Source of the DNA: Rhodospirillales bacterium
Lineage (GTDB): Bacteria; Pseudomonadota; Alphaproteobacteria; Rhodospirillales_A; JACZKS01
Assembly: GCA_018648445.1 (NCBI GenBank)
Contig: JABGRG010000020.1
Span: 1-45,541, forward strand
DNA: 45,541 nucleotides
Reading direction: 5' to 3'
The stretch's first letter is position 1; each line of letters starts with the position of its first letter. A program made the translations under genes and the position numbers. Of the stretch, positions 8,381 to 16,544 are shown one piece after another. Below the pieces are notes generated by a model. The model did no database searches. It had not been told where the DNA came from and saw nothing but the letters and a program-made list of their open reading frames with translations.

Positions 8381-9310
8381 ATGCCAAGAGCCAACTCCAT
8401 CCTTATGGCCTTCCTGGTGGGAGTGCTGGTGTTCGGGGCGCATTCCGCGTTCGCCGACGAAAAAAAAGGTAACCTAAACCCGGGGGATTTCCGACCCCAG
8501 GTTCCTCGAGGCTTGGATCCAAATCAGCTTCCACCGCAACCGGCGACCCAACCCGCCCCTTCGCCTCGGGCCACGGGCCCGGCTTTCTGTTCCGAAAATG
8601 CGAATGCGGCGGGCGCATGTCCTTCCCCGACGCAGCCTGCCCGAACGGCTGCAACGCCGTCACCACCGGCAGCACCCCCGCCCCAAACCGACGATCCCTG
8701 TTCCTCCGGTTACGGGGGAGAAACCTCGTGTCCCACCCCCGCACCAGGAGGGGCAGCACAACCCGGCGGTCCGGGGCCTCAGGCGGACCCAACTCCTGCA
8801 TCGCCCACACCACAGTGGCCGGGACCCGATCCAGGGCCATTTATTGACAACCCGGTTGCCGATATTACGGCACAGGTTGGCTGGTGGGGCGGTCAGGCGA
8901 CGGGGCGGATCGACACTTGGTTGGCTAACAGGTCTGGTAGTGGACCAAACACCACACCAACGCCTCCGGACGTTTCGGGCAGCGATGTCGGTGCTTTCGG
9001 TGGAGGAAGCAGCGACGGAGGCGGTTCTTCTGGCTCCTGGGGCAATGACCCACCACCGTTAACGAATGCGCCCCCCGGACCGATTTCACCTAGACCCGCT
9101 GCCAGTGATACCCCACCCGCTGAGCCGGGACCCCATTATTTTGGTAACACGGCAATGGACTGGACCGCCTACGGTGCGTGGCAGGCTGGAACCTGGTGGC
9201 AAAACCGGCAGAACAAAAAAAGCATTCCCAAATACGGACCGCGAAGGACGTTTTTACGGCCCGCCGATTCTGGTCACCCTCCAACTACCACGACTGAGCG
9301 GTTTCGTTAA
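8381..9310 (+). CDS. Secreted proline/glycine-rich protein of unknown function
   Basis: About 309 residues. I chose ATG 8381 because GGAGGAG lies just upstream, the same kind of site as before the first caspase gene, and because it opens a clean signal peptide (hydrophobic core to about residue 24, cleavage near SAFA-DE). The mature protein is mostly low complexity: Pro/Ala/Thr-rich to about 150, a Trp-containing segment (VGWWGGQATG), a Gly/Ser run (GGGSSDGGGSSGSWG), another Pro-rich stretch and a Trp-rich end (GAWQAGTWWQNRQNKK). Four Cys in the first half may form disulfides. No family is recognised. Composition and export resemble the secreted pair at 1840-4118, so it may belong to the same extracytoplasmic system as the caspase-like proteins. 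Confidence 0.65.
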   Translation: MPRANSILMAFLVGVLVFGAHSAFADEKKGNLNPGDFRPQVPRGLDPNQLPPQPATQPAPSPRATGPAFCSENANAAGACPSPTQPARTAATPSPPAAPPPQTDDPCSSGYGGETSCPTPAPGGAAQPGGPGPQADPTPASPTPQWPGPDPGPFIDNPVADITAQVGWWGGQATGRIDTWLANRSGSGPNTTPTPPDVSGSDVGAFGGGSSDGGGSSGSWGNDPPPLTNAPPGPISPRPAASDTPPAEPGPHYFGNTAMDWTAYGAWQAGTWWQNRQNKKSIPKYGPRRTFLRPADSGHPPTTTTERFR

Positions 9311-9352
9311 TAGTCGTGGGTCTATTGATGCCGCCGCTGCCTTAACAAAGAT

Positions 9353-9375
9353 GACCGCATTGGGTCACAAGCGGC
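9353..9375 (+). repeat. Dispersed 23-base motif
   Basis: GACCGC, three bases, GGGTCA, four bases, CGGC: same layout as at 4377 and 8094. Confidence 0.5.
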
Positions 9376-9649
9376 ACATTCACTTGGTCATCCGGAAGGT
9401 CCGGTTGAGATGGAAAAGCAGACGGAAGAATTGCTAGTGCTATTCCCTCCGTTACGCAATTAACTCAATTTGTCCCATAGGCGCTGACGTCACACAGTCA
9501 TGATGGTTTCGCAAACCGCGTTTCTGGCGCTGTGGATTATCGGCGGAACGTGGATTTTGGGCTTGGGCTAACCGGGTAGAGCCATTTTGGGTATAGTAAT
9601 GCAGAATCCCTAAGTCCGGATTTGGCTAAAACACCCCCTTCGCCGCAGG

Positions 9650-9671
9650 GGCAGAGCGTTTCCGCTCTGCC
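9650..9671 (-). terminator. Hairpin after the right recombinase remnant
   Basis: A perfect 9-bp stem (GGCAGAGCG / CGCTCTGCC) with a 4-base loop lies 7 bases past the recombinase stop. It lacks a strong T-run. The degenerate twin is at 1773-1794. Confidence 0.5.
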
Positions 9672-9678
9672 GCCAAAA

Positions 9679-10055
9679 TCAGACGTCAACTTGCTCGGCG
9701 ATATCCAGTGCGTCGTCCACCTCGACGCCGAGGTATCTGACGGTGCTTTCAACCTTTGTATGACCGAGCAACAACTGCACGGCTACTAAATTTCCCGTTC
9801 TTCGATAGATGAGCGCTGCCTTGATCCGCCGAAGTGAGTGCGTGCCGAACAAAGAGGCGTCTAACCCGATGCCTGATATCCACTCCGAGACCAGCCTCGC
9901 GTATTGCCGTGTTGTCAGGCTGAGATCATGACCACGACGTCCCGCGAACAAATATCGCCAGGTTTCTTGGCTTGGTGCCTGAGGTAGTCGTCGATGGCTT
10001 GGCGAGTGTGTTCGGTGAATTCGAATTGGCGCGTTCCTTGGGAATTGCCTTTCAT
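9679..10055 (-). pseudogene. Truncated, frameshifted tyrosine recombinase/integrase
   Basis: The C-terminal half of a phage-type integrase remains. It carries LTTRQYARLVSEW, then GTHSLRR (the HxxR box), then LLGHTKVESTVRYLGVEVDDA, which contains the second active-site His (LGH) and the tyrosine nucleophile (Tyr of VRYLG). An upstream piece, MKGNSQGTRQFEFTEHTRQ through YLRHQAKKPGD, is in another frame. The two join if one base is restored near 9952-9956, where KPGD-YLFAGR would otherwise read on. The N-terminal domain and the first catalytic Arg region are missing; the remnant ends beside the LysR gene. It is inactive as it stands. It marks past mobility of the adjoining islet. Confidence 0.8.
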
Positions 10056-10126
10056 TTTTCGAGTTTCTCGGAATAATTGGTGCTGGGCCAAACTTTGGGG
10101 TCGCGGGTCGGAACGGAGTGCTGGGT

Positions 10127-11047
10127 GTGAGGATTGATCGAAAGAATGATCTCAGTCTTCGGCTGCTTGAAGTGTTCGGTGTCGTAATGCGCAATCTTAC
10201 GACGGTGAGGGCGGCGGAAGAACTTGGCGTTTCCCAACCGGCGGTCAGCAACGCGTTGAAGGCGCTGGAAAAGCAGTTCGGCTTTACCCTGTTCGAGCGC
10301 ACCAATCGCGGATTAATCCCCACCGATGAGGCGCGTATTATTTTTGAAGAAGTGGATCCCGTCTTCTCCATGCTGCGCGGCATCGAGGATCAGGTGCGGG
10401 CCATTCGCGCGACACGGAAGGGGCGGTTGCGCATCGCGGCAACGGCGCCGCTGGGACAAACCGCGATCCCCACCGCGCTGAAAAGTTTTCTCGCCGACCG
10501 CCAGGATGTGCGCATCAGTTACGATGTATACGGAGTAGATCGCGTCATTCGCGATGTCACCGCCGGGATCAAGGATATTGGTATCCTCCTGGGTGTGGAA
10601 AGCCATCCAGGCTGTGACGTGATGCCCCTGTTCGAGGGGCATATGGAATGTGTCCTCTTGGCGGATCATCCGTTGGCCGCGCTGGATACAATTACGCCCG
10701 CTGATTTGGTGAAGCACGACTATATCGGCATCCGCGTTTCCAAGGAATCGAAGCTTGGGGCGCTGATCCAAGGCGCTTTTGCCGAGTCTGGAACCCACTA
10801 TGATTCTGGAGTGGAAGTAAGGTTTTGCCACACCGCCAGCGCCTTGGCGAACGCCGGATTGGGCGTTGCAATTGTCGATTCCTTTTCTGCCCGTTTCTTG
10901 CGTTCCAAAGATTTGGTGCGGCGTTCGTTCGAACCTCGAATACCGGTTACCGCCGTGGCCATTGTGCGCGCCGACCATCCGCCATCGCGCGTGGCCGCCG
11001 CTTTTGTCAAAGAAATAGAGGGCTTCTTTCAAGAGGAGACCCCGTAA
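10127..11047 (+). CDS. LysR-family transcriptional regulator
   Basis: About 306 residues, the usual LysR length. The N-terminal winged helix-turn-helix is clear (LLEVFGVVMRNLTTVRAAEELGVSQPAVSNALKALEKQFG, split by family-typical residues), followed by the two-lobed effector domain from about residue 95. I chose GTG 10127, 8 bases after GGAG; GTG 10118 is possible. It lies just upstream of, and in the same direction as, the peptide-transporter operon, and a palindrome with LysR-type spacing (11068-11086) sits between them, so it probably controls that operon. The inducer cannot be read from sequence. The recombinase remnant abuts its promoter, so the regulator may be a boundary gene of the old element. 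Confidence 0.88.
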   Translation: MRIDRKNDLSLRLLEVFGVVMRNLTTVRAAEELGVSQPAVSNALKALEKQFGFTLFERTNRGLIPTDEARIIFEEVDPVFSMLRGIEDQVRAIRATRKGRLRIAATAPLGQTAIPTALKSFLADRQDVRISYDVYGVDRVIRDVTAGIKDIGILLGVESHPGCDVMPLFEGHMECVLLADHPLAALDTITPADLVKHDYIGIRVSKESKLGALIQGAFAESGTHYDSGVEVRFCHTASALANAGLGVAIVDSFSARFLRSKDLVRRSFEPRIPVTAVAIVRADHPPSRVAAAFVKEIEGFFQEETP

Positions 11048-11067
11048 GCGGTGAATGCCACGGATTG

Positions 11068-11086
11068 ATATAATTTCGCATTATAT
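11068..11086. promoter_or_regulatory. Candidate LysR operator palindrome
   Basis: ATATAAT and ATTATAT are separated by TTCGC, a perfect 7-bp inverted repeat that contains T-N11-A spacings as in LysR-type sites. It lies 21 bases after the LysR stop and 155 bases before the transporter start. A possible -10 (TATAAT) is at 11158-11163, without a good -35. Confidence 0.4.
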
Positions 11087-11240
11087 ACATCGCCTTTTAT
11101 TAATAAGTCATGTTATTGCAATTGCCGTCAGAATCCCATTTGATTACGGCTTGGAATTATAATCGACCGTGGCGACGACCGAAGCCATCATGGGTCATGG
11201 CTTCCCGTCGCCTTCAAGGACCGAAAGAGGAGGCTCTTAC

Positions 11241-12806
11241 ATGAGCATGAAACGAGGCTTTTTATTTGTTCTGTCAGTGGTGGCGTTGGTCTTCGGATAC
11301 GCCGTTACAGGGCAGGCCAATGACCGACTGAAGACGCTTGTCGTTGCCGTGAATTCCGACCCCGCCAATCTGGAACCGGGCACCAACAAAGCCTATCCCA
11401 TCGGCAGCGAAGTCATCCTGAACGTCTTCGATACGCTCGTCGCCTGGACACCCCCTTCGTTCGAAAAGATGGAAGGGCGACTGGCCGAATCGTGGACCGT
11501 ATCGGCGGATGGAACGGAATTCACTTTCAAGCTTCGCAGCGGTGTGAAATTTCATGACGGCACGGCGTTTGACGCCGAAGCCGTGAAATTCTCGTTTGAG
11601 CGCACGAAGAAAATCAATCCCTACATGAAAGCCAACTTCGGCCTCATCAAAGAGATCAAGGTGCTCGGTCCGCTGGAAGTCAAAATCTCCCTGACCAAAG
11701 CCATGCCGGTCTTCCTGTCGATTTTGGCGCAGCCCCAGGCGGCTGTGGTCAGCCCGGCGGCGGTGAAGAAGTTCGGCGACAAATTCAACGTCAATCCGGT
11801 GGGAACCGGGCCGTTCAAATTCGTCAGCTACACGCCGGACACCAATGTCGTTTTGGCGGCCAACGCTGACTATTTCCGTGGCGCACCCAAGCTTTCGCGA
11901 ATTATTTACCGGGTCATCCCCGAGGCCTCGACACGGCGCCTTGAGCTGGAAAATGGCGGCATCGATATCAGCCAACAGAACGGCCAGCTCTATTCCATCC
12001 CGGTGGAAGACATCAAGGCGTTTGCCAAGAACCCCGATGTTGACGTGATCCAGGTCCCAAGCCAGATCTTCCGTCAGTTCGAATTCAACAACAGCCATCC
12101 CGACAGCCCGATCAACGACGTGCGGGTGCGCAAGGCCATGGCCTATGCCATTGATTACGACGGCCTGTTGAATGGCATTCTCGGCGGCACGGCCAGCCGG
12201 ATTTACGGGCCGCTTCCGACCAATAGCTGGGCCTTCAACCCGGCCATGAAGGAGCGGGCGTTCTCGTACAATCCCGAAAAGGCCAAGAAGCTTCTGGCCG
12301 AAGCCGGATACAAGCCCGGGGATCTGAAGTTCAAGCTCTACTCGTTCCAGGGCAATCTCTGGGGCAGCCTGTGCACCTTCCTGCAGGCGAATTTCAAGGA
12401 CGTGGGCATCGACGTCGAAGTGGCGCAGACCGAATTCCCCATCTATCGGAATCTGCACACCACCGGCAAGCACGAGATCGCCATGGACGGACGCCAGCCC
12501 TGGTACAACGATCCCGACGCCCACATCACGATCGGGTACTACTCGGCCCTCGCCAGTTCCGCCATGACCTTCCGGATGCCCGAGGATGCCGAGCTTGACG
12601 CTCTTGTGCTGAAGGCCCAATCCACAGTGGACTTCACAGAGCGCAAGCAGCTCTATTTCAAGATCCAGGATATGATAATGGATCGCGTTCCGGCAGCTTA
12701 TCTGTTCAGCAACAAAATCATTGTGTTCAAGCGGTCCAACGTCCAGGGCCTCGTGATCAACAGTGCTCCCCCTCTGAACGAATACTGGAGCGTTTATAAA
12801 AACTAA
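11241..12806 (+). CDS. Peptide ABC transporter substrate-binding protein (DppA/OppA type)
   Basis: About 521 residues, family SBP_bac_5. The signal peptide (MKRGFLFVLSVVALVFGYAVTGQA) suits a periplasmic protein. Family marks include LAESWTVSADGTEFTFKLRSGVKFHDGTAFDAEAVKFSFER and NDVRVRKAMAYAID, with the usual NPEKAKKLLAEAGYK block. I chose ATG 11241 with GAGGAGG 10 bases upstream; ATG 11169 would place a long non-hydrophobic stretch before the signal. It binds di/oligopeptides or similar ligands and delivers them to the permeases. It is first in the operon and is followed by a hairpin that could keep its expression above that of the membrane parts. Confidence 0.9.
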   Translation: MSMKRGFLFVLSVVALVFGYAVTGQANDRLKTLVVAVNSDPANLEPGTNKAYPIGSEVILNVFDTLVAWTPPSFEKMEGRLAESWTVSADGTEFTFKLRSGVKFHDGTAFDAEAVKFSFERTKKINPYMKANFGLIKEIKVLGPLEVKISLTKAMPVFLSILAQPQAAVVSPAAVKKFGDKFNVNPVGTGPFKFVSYTPDTNVVLAANADYFRGAPKLSRIIYRVIPEASTRRLELENGGIDISQQNGQLYSIPVEDIKAFAKNPDVDVIQVPSQIFRQFEFNNSHPDSPINDVRVRKAMAYAIDYDGLLNGILGGTASRIYGPLPTNSWAFNPAMKERAFSYNPEKAKKLLAEAGYKPGDLKFKLYSFQGNLWGSLCTFLQANFKDVGIDVEVAQTEFPIYRNLHTTGKHEIAMDGRQPWYNDPDAHITIGYYSALASSAMTFRMPEDAELDALVLKAQSTVDFTERKQLYFKIQDMIMDRVPAAYLFSNKIIVFKRSNVQGLVINSAPPLNEYWSVYKN

Positions 12807-12827
12807 ACATCCCTGTACCCAACTATG

Positions 12828-12859
12828 CGGGACGGAGCGTCCTCCGAAGCTCCGTCCCG
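12828..12859 (+). terminator. Intercistronic hairpin after the binding-protein gene
   Basis: A perfect 11-bp stem (CGGGACGGAGC / GCTCCGTCCCG) with a 10-base loop is followed by TATTTTCTC. It sits between binding-protein and permease genes, where partial termination or 3'-end protection commonly gives excess binding protein. Confidence 0.7.
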
Positions 12860-12899
12860 TATTTTCTCTATTACGCGCGGGAAATAGCCGGACCACGAA

Positions 12900-13913
12900 A
12901 TGATTAAATACTTCCTCCGCCGGCTTGTGATGCTGATTCCCGTACTTATCCTCGTGTTGGTGATCATCTTCTCGCTTGCCCGGATTATTCCGGGCGATCC
13001 GGCGGCGTCGCTTCTCGGACCCGGCGCAACCAACGAACAAATCGAGGCGCTGCGGGCGCAGCTTCATCTCGATGATCACTTGTTCAAGCAGTTCACCTCC
13101 TACGCCAGCGGACTGTTCGTGGGGGATATGGGATCGTCCATGAAGACGGGCCGTCCGGTCTTCGACGAAATCCTGTCGCGCCTGCCGGCGACGCTTGAGC
13201 TATCCATCATCGCCACGCTTATGGCGTTGGTTATCGGCATTCCCAGTGGTGTGTTTTCGGCCATTCGGGCCAATACGGCGTTCGACCACGCCAACCGGGC
13301 CTTTTCGCTGGTTGGGGTGTCGGCGCCCGCATTTCTTTTAGCTCTGATTCTACAATTGATTTTTGGCGTCTATCTCGGTTGGCTTCCGGTGTCGGGCCGC
13401 CTTAGCCCATACATCATCGCCGATCCAATTACGGGCTTCATTATCCTTGATGGAATCATATCAGGAAATTATGAGCTCGCCTGGGACGGCTTCCTCCATG
13501 TTCTTCTGCCAGCCTCCGTTTTAGCGGCCTTTCTTGGCGCGACCATCGGGCGGTTTGTGCGAACCAGCATGCTTGAAGTGCTGGGCGAGGATTACATCCG
13601 CACGGCGCGGGCCAAGGGGTTGGCCGAACGGATCGTCATTTTCGTGCACGCGCTGCGAAATTCACTGCTGCCCGCGGTCACGATTGTCGGCCTGAAATTC
13701 GCTGAAATGCTGGGTGGGGCAATTCTGACGGAAACGGTTTTTGCCTGGCCGGGGATCGGCCGGTTCATGTTCGAGGCCATCAAGAACCGTGACTATCCCG
13801 TCATTCAGGGAAACACCCTGGTATTTGCCCTGCTGTTCATGCTGACGTCCCTCATCGTTGATGCCCTCTATGGCTATCTCGATCCAAGAATTAGAACAAG
13901 GATCAGCCGGTGA
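12900..13913 (+). CDS. Peptide ABC transporter permease (DppB type)
   Basis: 337 residues, normal for the family, with an N-terminal membrane segment (MKYFLRRLVMLIPVLILVL-like), a periplasmic loop, then about five more segments. The BPD_transp_1 EAA loop is visible as DYIRTARAKGLAERI..HALRNSLLP (about residues 230-258), which contacts the ATPases. It forms the channel with the next gene, which starts inside its stop codon (GTGA). It is the inner-membrane pore of the peptide importer. Confidence 0.9.
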   Translation: MIKYFLRRLVMLIPVLILVLVIIFSLARIIPGDPAASLLGPGATNEQIEALRAQLHLDDHLFKQFTSYASGLFVGDMGSSMKTGRPVFDEILSRLPATLELSIIATLMALVIGIPSGVFSAIRANTAFDHANRAFSLVGVSAPAFLLALILQLIFGVYLGWLPVSGRLSPYIIADPITGFIILDGIISGNYELAWDGFLHVLLPASVLAAFLGATIGRFVRTSMLEVLGEDYIRTARAKGLAERIVIFVHALRNSLLPAVTIVGLKFAEMLGGAILTETVFAWPGIGRFMFEAIKNRDYPVIQGNTLVFALLFMLTSLIVDALYGYLDPRIRTRISR

Positions 13914-14755
13914 ACGCCATGGATGACTTTATTTACTTCCTGAAAAAGAACGTCCTCGTCGTCGCCAGTGGCTCGTTCCTGCTTCTGTTGTTGCTGGCGG
14001 TCATCTTCGCGCCGTTGCTCGTAAGCTATACGCCCATTGAGCTAAACATCACGGAAAAGTTGGCAACACCCGGTTGGGACCATCTTCTGGGAACCGACTA
14101 TTTCGGCCGCGATGTCCTATCCAGAATTCTCTATGGCGGCCGGTTTACTCTGGCTATCGGGATCGGCGTCGTTTCCATTGCTTTTGTCGTTGGCGTGACG
14201 TTTGGAACCATCGCCGGATATTTTGGTGGCATCGTCGATACCGTCATCATGCGTTTCGTCGATGCCCTGCTGTCATTCCCGGCCCTCGTATTGGCTATCG
14301 CGCTGGCCGCCGCCCTGGGGCCGAGCCTCACCAACGCCATGCTTGCCGTGGCGATCACATTGTCTCCCCAGTTCGCCCGCGTGGCGCGCAGTCAGGCCCT
14401 CAGCATAGTGGTCAAACCTTATGTGGAGGCGGCCGTTTGCATCGGCGTTTCAACGCCCAGCATTCTGTCCAATTACATCCTGAGAAACGGCCTCGGCCCG
14501 CTGCTGGTACAGGCGTCCCTGTCCTTGGGGAGCGCCATCCTGCAGACCGCGAGCCTTGGTTTCCTGGGCCTTGGCGCCCAGCCTCCCTTGCCGGAATGGG
14601 GCGCTGACGTATCTCTCAATCTGCAGTTTATCCGCGAGTCCCCGTGGGTCACCCTGGCACCGGGTGTGGCCATTCTTTTGACGGTCCTGTCGTTCAACCT
14701 GATCGGAGATGCCCTTGTTGACTGGTTCAATCCCCGAAACCGGAAGAAAGATTAG
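13910..14755 (+). CDS. Peptide ABC transporter permease (DppC type)
   Basis: 281 residues. An N-terminal membrane helix (about 17-38) is followed by the family's LGTDYFGRDVLSRILYGGR motif near residue 58, then five helices. The EAA loop reads KPYVEAAVCIGVSTPSILSNYILRN (about 170-190). GTG 13910 overlaps the previous stop; ATG 13919 is an alternative start. It pairs with the upstream permease. Confidence 0.9.
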   Translation: MNAMDDFIYFLKKNVLVVASGSFLLLLLLAVIFAPLLVSYTPIELNITEKLATPGWDHLLGTDYFGRDVLSRILYGGRFTLAIGIGVVSIAFVVGVTFGTIAGYFGGIVDTVIMRFVDALLSFPALVLAIALAAALGPSLTNAMLAVAITLSPQFARVARSQALSIVVKPYVEAAVCIGVSTPSILSNYILRNGLGPLLVQASLSLGSAILQTASLGFLGLGAQPPLPEWGADVSLNLQFIRESPWVTLAPGVAILLTVLSFNLIGDALVDWFNPRNRKKD

Positions 14756-14763
14756 GTGGGGGC

Positions 14764-16149
14764 ATGAACGTATTGCGTATCGCACAGGAGAAGGTTGATT
14801 TCCTGCCGGTGGCCCGGGTCACCGACGACACCAGTATTCTGACCCTGAAAAATCTTGTGTTTGAACCCCTTTGCCGGTGGGCGGACGGGAGCGTTCATCC
14901 CGGACTTTTCGCCAGGTGGGAATGCGCTGACGACGGTCGGAGCTGGCATTTTTTCATTCGGGACGACGCCGTTTTCCACGATGGAAAGCCCTGCGACGCC
15001 GAAGATGTGATCGCATACATCAAGGGCGTTCTGCGGTCCGTCGACACCTTCGGGATGAAATGGTCTTACGCGCGCTATTTTGCCGACACCGTGTTTTCGG
15101 CGCAGGAAAAGGGATGCGTGCGGGTCGTAACCGCCGAACCCTTTGCCGATATCCCGGAAATTTTCAGCGAGTTCTACGTTTGCCGGGAAAATGCGAGTGG
15201 CGCCCCTGTTCTTGGAACCGGCCGTTATCGGGTCTCCGACTATCAACCGGGGACACACGTCGATCTGGAGCGCATATCCGGGAGTAGCACACCGCCTCGC
15301 ATCACGGTCACCGCCTTTGCCGAAGCCGAGGCACGGTATCGCGCCTTAACCGGGAACGACGTCGATGTCGCGGTCAAACTGGAGCACATGGAACAAACCG
15401 TTGATTTCGACCCTGCCTACCGATGGAGCAGGACCCTGAATACGCTTTCGGTGATGTACTACCTGAACTGTGCTTCCGGTCCGTTTGTTGCCCCGCAGGC
15501 CCGGTTGGCCATCAACTATGCAGTGGACGCGCAATTCATCATCGACGAACTGTTCCAAGGACTCGGCGTTCCCTCGTCCACCGTCGTCAGCCCGTACCAT
15601 ATGGGGCACGGTTCGGCCGCTGCAGCCCCCATCCCGTACGACAAGGACAAGGCGAAGGCCCTGTTTGATCAGGCCGGGATTACCGATGAAGTCGTCATTC
15701 GCACTCCAACAAGCATGCCGGAGAAATCTGACCGGATCAGCAAAATGATTCGGGCATCTCTCGCGGACGTGGGCGTCAAGGCACGGTTGGACGTTCAGGA
15801 AGACCGTCCGGAGTACGCGCGTGAAGTGGGGCGCAAGGAGATGGGAGACATGGCTATCTTTGACTCGTCTCCGCACAGCACCTTCCGGGTTCTTAATGAC
15901 AAAATTTCCAGTTCCGTGAAGGCCGTGTGGTGGCAGGGGTATCACGATACCGCCGTCGAGGAAATGATCCGCTTGGCCAATCGGACGATATCCAACACGG
16001 ACCGTGCACGGGCATACCGCAGTTGCCTTGCCCGGCTTAACGCCAATCCACCCTGGCTATATCTCTTTCATCCCATCGAAGTCATGGCCTGCAAAAAAGA
16101 TCTCGGGAACATCTCGTTGGACCACAAGGGAATTGTTGTGGTCCGCTGA
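14764..16149 (+). CDS. Leaderless SBP_bac_5-like protein
   Basis: 461 residues with clear binding-protein homology: LKNLVFEPLCRWADGSVHPGLFARWE, FFIRDDAVFHDGKPCDAEDVIAYIKG, APVLGTGRYRVSDYQPG, PQARLAINYAVDAQFIIDELFQG and a KDKAKALFDQAGI block. It starts directly with MNVLRIAQEKVDF and has no hydrophobic leader; I see no in-frame upstream start that would supply one. The family is normally periplasmic, so this copy is predicted to be cytoplasmic. Domains of this fold are also fused to regulators (SgrR), so it may be an intracellular ligand sensor or chaperone for the imported compound. It lies 8 bases after the permease stop, in the same operon. Confidence 0.82.
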   Translation: MNVLRIAQEKVDFLPVARVTDDTSILTLKNLVFEPLCRWADGSVHPGLFARWECADDGRSWHFFIRDDAVFHDGKPCDAEDVIAYIKGVLRSVDTFGMKWSYARYFADTVFSAQEKGCVRVVTAEPFADIPEIFSEFYVCRENASGAPVLGTGRYRVSDYQPGTHVDLERISGSSTPPRITVTAFAEAEARYRALTGNDVDVAVKLEHMEQTVDFDPAYRWSRTLNTLSVMYYLNCASGPFVAPQARLAINYAVDAQFIIDELFQGLGVPSSTVVSPYHMGHGSAAAAPIPYDKDKAKALFDQAGITDEVVIRTPTSMPEKSDRISKMIRASLADVGVKARLDVQEDRPEYAREVGRKEMGDMAIFDSSPHSTFRVLNDKISSSVKAVWWQGYHDTAVEEMIRLANRTISNTDRARAYRSCLARLNANPPWLYLFHPIEVMACKKDLGNISLDHKGIVVVR

Positions 16150-16163
16150 CAAGGAAAACAGAG

Positions 16164-16544
16164 ATGGAAAAAGACTATTCGATTACGTTCTTTTACTACG
16201 AGGACCTGGAAGAGGCGGCGCGGTTCTACGAGGACATTCTGCAGTTTGATGTCGTTTTGGATCAAGGCATGGCGAAGATCTATCGGATCGCCGGACGCTG
16301 CTATTTTGGCATTGTTGACGGGACTAAAGGACATCTGAAAATTCAAGAAAGAAATGCCGTGTTGCTGACCATCGTCGTCGAGGACGTGAAGGGTTGGCAC
16401 GAGGCGATGAAAAGCAAAAACGTGAAGAACCTGTCCGATATTCATTGGGGAAATTATTGCGAGCACTTCTTTTTTGAAGACCCCGTCGGATATGCGATCG
16501 AAATTCAGCGCTTTCACGACGCCGACGTGGCGAAGCTTTTCTAG
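16164..16544 (+). CDS. VOC (glyoxalase/bleomycin-resistance fold) protein
   Basis: 126 residues with the pattern of a single vicinal-oxygen-chelate domain pair: FFYYEDLEEAARFYEDILQFDVV, then FEDPVGYAIEIQRF at the C-terminus, where a Glu in IEIQ is a usual metal ligand. VOC proteins bind a divalent metal and act as lyases, dioxygenases or thiol transferases, or bind small molecules without catalysis. It lies 14 bases after the leaderless binding protein, in the operon. Its substrate may be the imported compound. Specific activity cannot be assigned. Confidence 0.8.
   Translation: MEKDYSITFFYYEDLEEAARFYEDILQFDVVLDQGMAKIYRIAGRCYFGIVDGTKGHLKIQERNAVLLTIVVEDVKGWHEAMKSKNVKNLSDIHWGNYCEHFFFEDPVGYAIEIQRFHDADVAKLF

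Larger units (their letters stand above)
9311..9678. other. Gap between the islet genes and the recombinase remnant
   Basis: It holds a dispersed motif copy (9353-9375) and the hairpin at 9650-9671. No gene is supported. Confidence 0.5.

Noticed and set aside
11274..13079. 601-residue open frame on the minus strand
   Set aside because: It lies opposite the binding-protein and permease genes, which have clear family motifs; it is rich in His/Arg/Gly as expected of a shadow frame.
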